Origin: Actinomycetota bacterium
Lineage (GTDB): Bacteria; Actinomycetota; Geothermincolia; Fen-727; Anoxymicrobiaceae
DNA: 7,649 nucleotides
Direction: 5' to 3'
NCBI GenBank assembly: GCA_018894655.1
Contig: JAHIPE010000092.1
Location: forward strand, 1 to 7,649
Positions 1 to 6,185 of this stretch are shown one piece after another. A program made the translations under genes and the position numbers. The first letter of the stretch is position 1. Each line of letters starts with the position of its first letter. Below the pieces are notes generated by a model that was given only the letters and a program-made list of their open reading frames with translations, was not told where the DNA came from and did not search any database.

Positions 1-494
1 GCCAGCGGCCTCGCGTACTTGATCCGTAGTGCGGCCATGACCTTCAGTACGTCCGGGATCTCCCGCTGGCGGGCCAACTCCTCCAGTTTATCCATCTTGA
101 TGTTTCCCACCGGTATCGTAGCGTTCAGTATCTCTCCCGGTGAAGCCCCGCCCTTCTTTCCCCGGAGTATCGCCTTCACGTTCTCGACGTCGTACCGCGA
201 GAAGAGAAGCGCGACGAGCTTTCGGGGTTCGCCCCCGGTGGAATCGTGTATCTTCAACAGGCAAGCGATCAGGTTGAGGTTGAACGCCTGGTCGAAATCC
301 GGGTTCTCCGGTTTTATCAGGACCTCCTCGTTCACCTCGCGCCGGTAGGCGGTCTGCTCCAGGAGGGAGTGGAGCGCCTCGAAGTCCTCCACCTCGACCA
401 GGCGCATGAAGAAATCCTTCTTGAGCAGGTGCGCGCGCATGCCACGCACGCGCGCGTTTACGTATCCGTAACCGGAGAGATCCACTCTGACCAA
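1..494 (-). CDS. A/V-type ATPase subunit C (AC39/d-like), N-terminal part, runs off left edge
   Basis: Subunit C is the funnel-shaped protein that sits on the proteolipid ring and connects it to the central rotor stalk of an A/V-type ATPase. The frame is open from about position 494 to the window edge and gives about 164 residues, roughly the first half of a protein usually near 330-350 residues. The family hallmark is YGYVNARVRGM at residues 9-19. It is followed by a helical region containing FNLNLIACLLKI and a segment containing SRYDVENVKAILRGKK, matching the AC39 (vATP-synt_AC39) family. There is no ATG at the start. I chose TTG at 494-492 because a GGGG stretch at 503-506 lies 8 nt upstream; GTG at 485-483 is the alternative. 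The gene follows subunit E directly, as in archaeal H-I-K-E-C-F-A-B-D operons. The family is clear; the exact start is moderately sure. Confidence 0.9.
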   Translation of the reverse strand, partial: MVRVDLSGYGYVNARVRGMRAHLLKKDFFMRLVEVEDFEALHSLLEQTAYRREVNEEVLIKPENPDFDQAFNLNLIACLLKIHDSTGGEPRKLVALLFSRYDVENVKAILRGKKGGASPGEILNATIPVGNIKMDKLEELARQREIPDVLKVMAALRIKYARPL

Positions 495-524
495 AGTATT
501 TACCCCGTGAAAATAAACGGAGAG

Positions 525-1115
525 CTATGCCCGGGACTCGAAGAGCGCGTTGGAGATCACAAGCTTCAGCTTGTCCCTGGCCTTCTCCAGCCGGGACTCC
601 AGTGTGTTCAAGACGGTTATCTCGCCGTCGGCCGAACTGGCGGTGAGCCCTCCCGCCGCGTCAAGCGGGGTTTCGGAGATACGGTAAGGCACCTGCCTGT
701 CCGCCATCATCCTCTCTACCGGCTCGCGGTCTTCCCCGCGGACGCCGATCACGACCTCACCGGAGAAGTACTCCAGGCACTCGTCCAGGAGGGCCTCGAG
801 TATCCCGGGATAACCCTCGCCCTCGCTTACGGAGAGGAGGCGTTGCTCGGCCACCCGGAACGCCTCGTCGACCGCCTCTTCCTGCGCCTTCACAAGCTCG
901 TTCCTTGCCTTGATCGACGCGGAGTACACGATGGCGTTGGCCTCACCGCGGATCTTGTCCTCTGCTTTCTTTAGCGTCTGGCGCCTTGTTCGCGCCGCCT
1001 CTCTCTCGACCTCGGACTCGATCTCGGCAACCCGCTCCTGCGCCTCGGCTTTTACGGCCTCGATATCGGCCTGTGCCTTCATATCGAGAGCCCTGAGGAT
1101 AGCCTCTAGAGCCAC
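525..1115 (-). CDS. A/V-type ATPase subunit E (peripheral stalk)
   Basis: Subunit E pairs with subunit H to form the peripheral stalk that holds the catalytic A3B3 head still against the membrane stator. The product is 196 residues, normal for the family. Residues 1-95 are a long charged, Ala/Glu/Arg-rich helix suited to a right-handed coiled coil. The C-terminal globular part carries the typical GGL (155-157), SADGEI (161-166) and NTLESRLEKA (170-179) pattern of the vATP-synt_E family, ending in an LF-containing helix. The start is GTG at 1115-1113, with AGGAG 9 nt upstream. It lies 42 nt after the subunit K stop. It ends in TAG, and the next gene lies in the same reading frame shortly after. 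There is no internal lesion. The assignment is firm. Confidence 0.95.
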   Translation of the reverse strand: MALEAILRALDMKAQADIEAVKAEAQERVAEIESEVEREAARTRRQTLKKAEDKIRGEANAIVYSASIKARNELVKAQEEAVDEAFRVAEQRLLSVSEGEGYPGILEALLDECLEYFSGEVVIGVRGEDREPVERMMADRQVPYRISETPLDAAGGLTASSADGEITVLNTLESRLEKARDKLKLVISNALFESRA

Positions 1116-1157
1116 TCTTTAACACTCCTCTTAGCCCTCATCGCCCTCTCGAGCACC

Positions 1158-1397
1158 CTAATGAGCAACAGTATTCAGTGTCGTAATCATGAACGCGATG
1201 ACCAAACCCAGGATAACCATCGTCTCAGGGATTGCCACCATGATGATGGCGGTACCAGCCAGTTCGGGCCTTTCCGCCACCGCGCCCGCCATGGCGGCCC
1301 CGATCCTTGACTGCGCCAGCGCGGTTGCGAGGGCCGGCACGCTGATCGCGATCGCCGCGCTAAACGCTATTATTCCAGTCTTTACTGCTTCCTCCAC
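1158..1397 (-). CDS. A/V-type ATPase subunit K (proteolipid c-ring subunit)
   Basis: This is the membrane rotor-ring proteolipid that carries the coupling ion. At 79 residues it is the short two-helix (about 8 kDa) form, not the duplicated 16 kDa form of Enterococcus NtpK. Helix 1 spans about residues 8-30, the polar loop carries AERPE (41-45), and helix 2 spans about 49-73. The ion-binding carboxylate is Glu58 in IPETMVILG. Counting from the shared PE loop, Gln29 in helix 1 aligns with the Na+-liganding Gln of Na+-type c subunits, and Thr59 follows the Glu where these have Ser/Thr. A Tyr found later in helix 2 of the Ilyobacter protein is Leu63 here. The start is GTG at 1397-1395. It shares one base with the TAG stop of subunit I (TAGTG), so translation is probably coupled, and a G-rich SD-like stretch (GGGGGTGAAGG) precedes it. 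Na+ use is an inference; the subunit identity is firm. Confidence 0.96.
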   Translation of the reverse strand: MEEAVKTGIIAFSAAIAISVPALATALAQSRIGAAMAGAVAERPELAGTAIIMVAIPETMVILGLVIAFMITTLNTVAH

Positions 1398-3388
1398 TAA
1401 CCTTCACCCCCAGTTTTCTTGAAAGGCTCGTACTTGTACTTTGCCGGTTCAAAAAACTTACCGAAACTCTCCACGAGATGCAGACGCAACGAGTGTATTG
1501 ACGGGCTGAAACAGGCGATGACGATGTTCAACGAGTGTAGTATTATCGCGATCGCGAGCCCCATCATTATGCCGAAAACCCCTCCCCACATCTGCCCCGC
1601 CAGGTCGTTGGCCACCTCGGCCATGATGACCGAGGCCAGGCCGATGGCTATCAGTCGGGAGTAAGACAGGATGTTGCCGGCGCCTACTATCGACTCCACG
1701 ACCCCGCCCATGCCGCCGCCTATGCCCGCGCCCACCATGCCGCCTATGAACAGCAGCGCGCCGATGATAACAACCCACATCGGCATCCAGCCAAAGATTA
1801 GCCTGGATATCGCCATCACTATCCCGATCAGGGACGCCAGGGTCCCCGCCTTCTCAATGATATGCTTCTTGTCCTTCCCCCGGACGCCGTTGACTATCCC
1901 GATGATGAGGCCCAGGGATATGTGCAAGAAACCGATCAGGCAGCAGGCCACCAGCATGAACTCGAACGCGTCGATCCGGATGATGGGGAACTTGAATGTC
2001 GACGTCTCTGTCCCCAGGAGAGGCAGGTGTATGTGCCAGGCGTGGAACGCCTTCTCCAGGAGGTCCCCGAAGAACTCGAAGTAGAGGACGCCGAACGCGA
2101 TGGTCCAGGCGCCGCCGACCGATAGTATGTATCCGATCATGTTGACCAGCGGTTTCTCTCTGAACTTCTTGTGGGCCAACCATCCCAGTATCATTATGAT
2201 TATGCCGTACCCGATGTCCCCCACCATCAGGCCGAAGAACATGGGGAAGAATATGGCGAATACTATTGTTGGGTCCACGGTCCCGTACTTGGGGTACTTC
2301 ATCAGCAGGTATATGGCCTCGAAGTACCGCACGAACGGCTTATTGTGCAAGGCAACCGGGGTGTCCTCGAACTCCTCCTCCTCCCGGATATCCGTCACGG
2401 TTATCATGACCTTATCGCCAAAGCTCTCCTGCAACGCCTCCTCCATCGGCTCAACCGACTCCTGGGGGAGCCACCCGCTTATCATGAACACCTGATCTGT
2501 CTGGCCGAACTTGGGCAGCGTCTCCATGGCCTCCACCCGGTCGTGAATCGCGTTCCTGGCGGCAATCAGCTTAACCGAGTACTTCCCGGTGGCCTCCTCC
2601 AGCTTCCGGTCGATCTCATCTATCTTGGCCGGTATCTCGGCCATCTTGGCCCGCACCTCGGCCACCGCCTGGTCTATCGGCTTCTTGGCGAGGTCGCTGG
2701 GCAGGCGCACCTGGTTGACGTCCTGCACCGCCAGGAACTCGTGGACCTGCTTCAAGTACCTGCGGTTGAACACGACAAGGGCGGCGGTGGACTCCTCGTC
2801 GACGTCGGCCGCGACGACCTCGCTCTCGCCGTTGGTGAGCTTGCCTATCTCCTCGTTCAGGTAGCTGAGGATGGCCTTGTACTTGCGCTCGATTATGAGG
2901 GCGATGGACGCCATGTCCGGTGAGCCGGCGACACGGGCCGCCAGGGGCTGTATCTTCTGCATGATGGGCACGTACTTCTCCAGGCGGGCAAGCTCCAGGG
3001 TGAGGTCCGCCTTCTTGTCCACCACGTCCCGGGTCTCCCTTTCCACCTCCCGGAGCATCCTCTCGATCCGGGATATCATGACCTCCACGTTGTCACTCCA
3101 GACCAGGTCGTACTCCTGCCCGATATCCTCCCTGCAGATGCACTCGGTGTCCGGCTGCAGATCCCGTATCAGGTCACCGACCTTGGCCCTCAGTTCGCTC
3201 AGGGCGGCCTCGCGGTCGGCCTGCTTGGGGTCCACCGCCATCTGGGTCATCCGCTTGGTGCTCGCGCTCGCGATTCTCTCGGAGAGGTCCTCTATGTGGA
3301 GTGTTCCCAGGTCCTGGATCACGTTTACCGTGTCCATGGAGATGTCCTTTAGCCCCAGGATCTCCACCTTGGCCATTTTCTCTATCAT
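1397..3388 (-). CDS. A/V-type ATPase subunit I (a-like membrane stator)
   Basis: Subunit I forms the two ion half-channels against the K ring and anchors the peripheral stalks. The product is 663 residues, the normal length. Residues 1-350 are a soluble domain with long helical hairpins (about 105-140 and 235-290), followed by the conserved HNKPFVRYFE (348-357). Residues 373-625 hold about seven or eight hydrophobic segments, including MVGDIGYG (388-395), typical of the V_ATPase_I family. The two arginines expected to face the ring carboxylate are present: Arg578 in ILSYSRL and Arg635 in IHSLRLHLVES, matching the SYLRL and HSLRLHWVE motifs of yeast Vph1. ATG at 3388 is taken as the start, with GGGGGGAAG about 9 nt upstream; the second ATG (Met5) is possible and would give MAKVEILG. 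It ends with a 1-nt overlap into subunit K. The assignment is firm. Confidence 0.97.
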   Translation of the reverse strand: MIEKMAKVEILGLKDISMDTVNVIQDLGTLHIEDLSERIASASTKRMTQMAVDPKQADREAALSELRAKVGDLIRDLQPDTECICREDIGQEYDLVWSDNVEVMISRIERMLREVERETRDVVDKKADLTLELARLEKYVPIMQKIQPLAARVAGSPDMASIALIIERKYKAILSYLNEEIGKLTNGESEVVAADVDEESTAALVVFNRRYLKQVHEFLAVQDVNQVRLPSDLAKKPIDQAVAEVRAKMAEIPAKIDEIDRKLEEATGKYSVKLIAARNAIHDRVEAMETLPKFGQTDQVFMISGWLPQESVEPMEEALQESFGDKVMITVTDIREEEEFEDTPVALHNKPFVRYFEAIYLLMKYPKYGTVDPTIVFAIFFPMFFGLMVGDIGYGIIIMILGWLAHKKFREKPLVNMIGYILSVGGAWTIAFGVLYFEFFGDLLEKAFHAWHIHLPLLGTETSTFKFPIIRIDAFEFMLVACCLIGFLHISLGLIIGIVNGVRGKDKKHIIEKAGTLASLIGIVMAISRLIFGWMPMWVVIIGALLFIGGMVGAGIGGGMGGVVESIVGAGNILSYSRLIAIGLASVIMAEVANDLAGQMWGGVFGIMMGLAIAIILHSLNIVIACFSPSIHSLRLHLVESFGKFFEPAKYKYEPFKKTGGEG

Positions 3389-3426
3389 CTCAAGACACTT
3401 CCCCCCGGGACCGGCTGTTGCCAGCT

Positions 3427-3804
3427 CTACTGCGGCGGCAGGACCCCGTCGATTACGACCTTGACCGCTTCGTCGATGTGCTCCTTGCCATGAACCCGTA
3501 TCCGCCCGGCCTCTTCCTCGGCCTCGGACGCTATTCTCCGGGCTTCCCGGTTCGCCTTCTCCAGTTCCTTCTCCCTCATCTCCTGGCCTATCTCGGCGGA
3601 GGTCGCCTCCCTCTTCCTGGCGGCGGCGTCCAGCTTGGCCTCCTCGATGACACGCTGGGCATCCGCCTCGGCGCGCTTCATCCTCCGCGCGATCTCTTCC
3701 TCTTTGTTGATTATCATCTCCAGCATCGCCTCGGCGCTGGCGCCCTCAGCGACCGGTGCCTCGCCAACTTCGGCCGCTTCCTTGTTCTTCTTCTTTCCCG
3801 CCAT
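3427..3804 (-). CDS. A/V-type ATPase subunit H (peripheral stalk coiled coil)
   Basis: The product is a small, highly charged protein of 125 residues from this start. Residues 27-115 form one long Glu/Arg/Lys/Ala-rich helix (for example KEEEIARRMKRAEADAQRVI) with no membrane segment. It matches the coiled-coil stalk proteins called AhaH or subunit H in archaeal-type ATPases, which pair with subunit E. Being first in the operon, directly before subunit I, fits that family's usual place. A Lys-rich N-terminus (MAGKKKNKEA) and an Ala/Glu/Gly-rich stretch (residues 11-26) precede the helix and look flexible. The start is uncertain. ATG at 3804 has GGGG 9 nt upstream, whereas ATG at 3834, adding ten residues (MALFTVGSRV), has only a poorly spaced GGA. 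Low-complexity coiled coils are hard to assign by sequence alone, so context carries much of this call. Confidence 0.82.
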   Translation of the reverse strand: MAGKKKNKEAAEVGEAPVAEGASAEAMLEMIINKEEEIARRMKRAEADAQRVIEEAKLDAAARKREATSAEIGQEMREKELEKANREARRIASEAEEEAGRIRVHGKEHIDEAVKVVIDGVLPPQ

Positions 3805-3883
3805 AACTCGCGACCCCACAGTAAAAAGCGCCATCTTTCCATGGCACCGTATCGGCAGACGTATGCAAGCCAGGTTCGGCGCA

Positions 3884-3916
3884 AGTATAACATAATCCGT
3901 ACGGTCTTGCTGTCAA
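3884..3916 (-). promoter_or_regulatory. Predicted sigma-70-type promoter of the ATPase operon
   Basis: On the minus strand a perfect TTGACA (3916-3911) is followed after 16 nt by TATGTT (3894-3889, four of six matches to the -10 consensus). A second, better -10 overlaps it: TATACT (3889-3884) preceded by TG with one base between, which is an extended -10. Its distance to TTGACA is 21 nt, so it would rely on the TG extension. Transcription would start near 3877 and give a leader of about 40-75 nt before subunit H. A second TTGAC lies 13 nt further upstream (3929-3925). No operator was recognised. This is motif matching only, but the place, at the head of the operon in the one AT-richer spot, supports it. 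Confidence 0.6.
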
Positions 3917-3980
3917 ACACACGGGTCAACAACTACCAGTTCAATAGGAATTCCCTGGTGAGCCGCGCGTGCCGGCGCGC

Positions 3981-4061
3981 CCGGATGCTGCCTCCGTGTT
4001 ATAACCGGTCACTACCCCGGGTTATGGCGCAACCGCCACGCGGAGACCAACCCACATCCGG
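3981..4061 (-). other. Nested inverted repeats after the SCP2 gene, possible structured 3' end or leader
   Basis: Starting 2 nt after the SCP2 stop codon, the minus strand has CCGGATG (4061-4055), complementary to CATCCGG (3987-3981). This 7-bp stem would close a loop of 67 nt. Inside are two adjacent hairpins: TGGCG/CGCCA with a 4-nt loop (4038-4025) and ATAACC/GGTTAT with a further two pairs past a bulge (4025-4001). The array could end or protect the upstream transcript. No T-run follows any arm, so it is not a canonical intrinsic terminator. Short stems like these can arise by chance in GC-rich DNA. Confidence 0.35.
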
Positions 4062-4063
4062 CA

Positions 4064-4492
4064 CTACTTCTTGGTGATCATGTCCCCCAGGCCCTTGTCC
4101 TCGAGCAGTTGCTTGTACACCGCGTAGGCGGGCTTTATTACCGGCAGTAGCTTCATTATCTTGGGGATCGGGCCCTTGGCGACGATCTGCTTCCTGGTCA
4201 AAGCCACCATCAGGTTCACGTTTCCCAGCCAGAACTGGTGGGCGACGTCCGCCTTCATCGACATCTCGACCTCGGCGGTAAGATCGTCCGCGGGTCCGGT
4301 TACGACGACCAGGTTGTCCGGGTCATTCTTGCTGGCGTCCAGCCATATCTCCGAGTCAGGATCGGTATAGTTGAAATGGATGACAAGCCCGCTCTTCGCG
4401 AACTTCTCCGCGATGTCCTTGTCCTGGGTGAGCTCGTCGAAAAGACCCCCCAGCAACTCGTACAGCTGGTCCGCGTCCTTGAAAGTGCCCAT
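4064..4492 (-). CDS. Stand-alone SCP2-like sterol/lipid-binding domain protein
   Basis: The product is a 142-residue soluble protein made of one SCP2 (sterol carrier protein 2) domain, with no signal peptide or membrane segment. The family folds into a hydrophobic pocket that binds sterols, fatty acids or acyl-CoAs; the ligand of bacterial stand-alone members is mostly unknown. Visible family features are the central strands around IHFNYTDPDSEIWLD (38-52), then EVEMSMKADVAHQFWLGNVN (74-93) and the C-terminal KGPIPKIMKLLPVIKPAYAVY (about 106-126), all typical of short bacterial SCP2 proteins. The start at ATG 4492 is certain: a perfect AGGAGG (4504-4499) lies 6 nt upstream. It follows coaX by 31 nt, so it is probably the last gene of the cofactor transcript. 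It could bind acyl-CoA, which would link it to CoaX, but that is speculation. Confidence 0.88.
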   Translation of the reverse strand: MGTFKDADQLYELLGGLFDELTQDKDIAEKFAKSGLVIHFNYTDPDSEIWLDASKNDPDNLVVVTGPADDLTAEVEMSMKADVAHQFWLGNVNLMVALTRKQIVAKGPIPKIMKLLPVIKPAYAVYKQLLEDKGLGDMITKK

Positions 4493-4523
4493 TTCGCTCC
4501 TCCTTTAACTCCGCGTCCCGTCT

Positions 4524-5291
4524 TCAGGTCCTACGGTTCCTATCATATACTATCTTGAGCCCGTTCAGGGTCAAAAGGGGGTCCGTCACCTCGATGGTCC
4601 TGCACCTCGCCACCACCACCTCCGCCAGGCCCCCGGTGGCCACCACGGCGGCGTCTTCCCCCAGTTCCCGCTTGAACAGTTCCACAAGACGGTCCACTTG
4701 GCCCGCGGTCCCGAATATCAGCCCACACTGGATGGACTCCACGGTGTTTCGGCCGATCGCGTGCTCCGGCGCGTCCAGCTCGACCCTGCTCAGGCGCGCC
4801 GCGTGGCGGAACAGGGCGTCCGCGGATATCTCCAGCCCCGGGGTGATGGTCCCCCCCAGGTACTCCCCCGACCTGGTAATGGCGTCCAGGGTGGTCGCGG
4901 TCCCGAAATCGACCACCACCGCCGGCGAGCCGTACCTGTCGATCGCCGCCACCGCGTTCACCAGCCTGTCAGCGCCGACCTGCCTGGGGTCGTCGTAGAG
5001 AATGGGGATACCGGTGTCCGTATCGCTATCTATCACCAGGGGGTCCAGGCTCATTATGTCCCTGGCCATATGCACCAGCGCCGATGTCATCTCCGGCACC
5101 ACCGAGGAGATGACCACCCCGTCGAGTTGGTCCAGGCTGTGCCCCTTAAACGCCAGGAAACCGGAGAGCGTGAGCGCGAACTCGTCCGCGGTCCGCTCCC
5201 TCTCGGTGGATATCCTCCAGTGGTTCTCCAGTTTTTCACTGTATACGCCTATGACCGTCTGGGTGTTGCCAACGTCAATGCCCAGCAGCAT
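4524..5291 (-). CDS. coaX: Type III pantothenate kinase
   Basis: CoaX phosphorylates pantothenate to 4'-phosphopantothenate with ATP, the first committed step of CoA synthesis, in the cytosol. Type III enzymes usually need a monovalent cation and are not inhibited by CoA (family knowledge). The 255-residue product has the ASKHA fold motifs in order: the N-terminal phosphate loop DVGNT (6-10), GADR (106-109) with the likely catalytic Asp108, DFGTATT (128-134), GGTITPG (146-152), and VATGG (217-221) near the C-terminus. I chose ATG at 5291 because GGAGG (5305-5301) lies 9 nt upstream. An in-frame TTG two codons earlier (5297) would leave only 3 nt. It starts 24 nt after nadC and probably shares its transcript. 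No birA lies between nadC and coaX, although that gene is often found there. The assignment is firm. Confidence 0.96.
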   Translation of the reverse strand: MLLGIDVGNTQTVIGVYSEKLENHWRISTERERTADEFALTLSGFLAFKGHSLDQLDGVVISSVVPEMTSALVHMARDIMSLDPLVIDSDTDTGIPILYDDPRQVGADRLVNAVAAIDRYGSPAVVVDFGTATTLDAITRSGEYLGGTITPGLEISADALFRHAARLSRVELDAPEHAIGRNTVESIQCGLIFGTAGQVDRLVELFKRELGEDAAVVATGGLAEVVVARCRTIEVTDPLLTLNGLKIVYDRNRRT

Positions 5292-5315
5292 CTTCAACTC
5301 CCTCCAATCGCAACT

Positions 5316-6185
5316 TTACCCGGTTTCCTCCACGTAAACCTCCAGTGACAGGTCGGCCGCCGGCGCCGAATGGGTAATGAACCCCATGGATATCGCGTCC
5401 ATGCCCAACTGGGCGTAGGAGGCCAGGTTATTCGGGCCAACCCCGCCGGAGACCTCCACTTTCGCCCTCCCGGCGATAATCTCGACCGCCTCCCTCACCG
5501 CCGGCGGGTCCATGTTGTCGAGCATTATGATATCAGCCCCCGCGTCAACCGCCTCGCGCACCCGGGCAAGCGTCGCGGCCTCCACCTCGATTGGGAACCG
5601 GCAGGAGAGCGAGTTCCTCGCCAGGCGGACCGCGGCCTCCAGGCCACCGACCGCGGCGATGTGATTATCCTTGATTATTACGCCGTCGAAAAGCCCCCGC
5701 CGGTGGTTGGTCCCGCCCCCCAGGCGAACCGCGTACTTCTCCAGGGCCCTCAGGCCGGGGGTCGTCTTCCGCGTGTCCATCACCGTCACCCCGCCCCGGC
5801 CCACGACATCCACCAGCCTGCCGGTCAACGTGGCGATGCCGCTCAGGTGGCACAGGAAGTTGAGGGCGGTCCTCTCGCCGGCCAGGATTCCAGCCAGCGA
5901 ACCCTGGAGGCGGGCGATCGTATCTCCTCCGGACGCCCTCCCCCCGTCTTCCACCACCGTATCGTAGGAGACTTCGGCCCCGGCCAGGGCGAACACCTTC
6001 GCCGCCACCAGTTGGCCCGCTATGACACAGGGCTCGCGGCTCACTATCACCGCCCGGGCCCGCGCGCCGGGCGGGCAGACCGCGGTGGTGGTTACATCCC
6101 CGTCCACGCCGAGGTCCTCCGCCAGGGCGATCCGTATTATCCCCTCCGCCTTCTCCGCTACGTCCACATCATTACCGGTCCTCAC
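5316..6185 (-). CDS. nadC: Nicotinate-nucleotide pyrophosphorylase (quinolinate phosphoribosyltransferase)
   Basis: NadC converts quinolinate and PRPP to nicotinate mononucleotide, CO2 and pyrophosphate in de novo NAD synthesis. From GTG at 6185 the protein has 289 residues, the usual length. Motifs in order are EDLG..GD (23-30), GERTALNFL (103-111) with the active-site Arg105, SGIAT (115-119), DTRKTTPGLR (137-146), GGGTNHRRGLFDG (156-168), KDNH (172-175), EVE (200-202), MLDNM (221-225) and EVSGGVG (244-250). These cover the quinolinate- and phosphate-binding residues. The start overlaps the nadB stop as GTGA (6185-6182), with AAGG 7 nt upstream, so translation is coupled to NadB, which makes its precursor. 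A longer in-frame start at 6326 would add 47 Pro/Arg-rich residues read from inside nadB and is not credible. The assignment is firm. Confidence 0.97.
   Translation of the reverse strand: MRTGNDVDVAEKAEGIIRIALAEDLGVDGDVTTTAVCPPGARARAVIVSREPCVIAGQLVAAKVFALAGAEVSYDTVVEDGGRASGGDTIARLQGSLAGILAGERTALNFLCHLSGIATLTGRLVDVVGRGGVTVMDTRKTTPGLRALEKYAVRLGGGTNHRRGLFDGVIIKDNHIAAVGGLEAAVRLARNSLSCRFPIEVEAATLARVREAVDAGADIIMLDNMDPPAVREAVEIIAGRAKVEVSGGVGPNNLASYAQLGMDAISMGFITHSAPAADLSLEVYVEETG

Noticed and set aside
246..974. Plus-strand open frame of 242 codons
   Set aside because: It is antisense to subunits C and E, which have clear family motifs. Its product shows no recognisable domain and looks like the mirrored codon bias of a GC-rich gene.
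2171..2923. Plus-strand open frame of 250 codons
   Set aside because: It lies entirely opposite subunit I. The product is Leu/His/Gly-rich without motifs, typical of an antisense shadow.
4001..4038. Intrinsic terminator for the cofactor operon
   Set aside because: The hairpins are there, but no run of T follows on the minus strand, so the standard terminator pattern is not met. It was kept only as a structured element.
3301..4077. Plus-strand open frame of 258 codons crossing the intergenic gap
   Set aside because: It is antisense to subunits I and H and to the promoter region. It has no motif, and its composition changes abruptly where it leaves the opposing genes.
5292..5297. TTG start for coaX two codons upstream
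   Set aside because: The GGAGG would sit only 3 nt away, too close. ATG at 5291 has 9 nt and begins at the usual family N-terminus.
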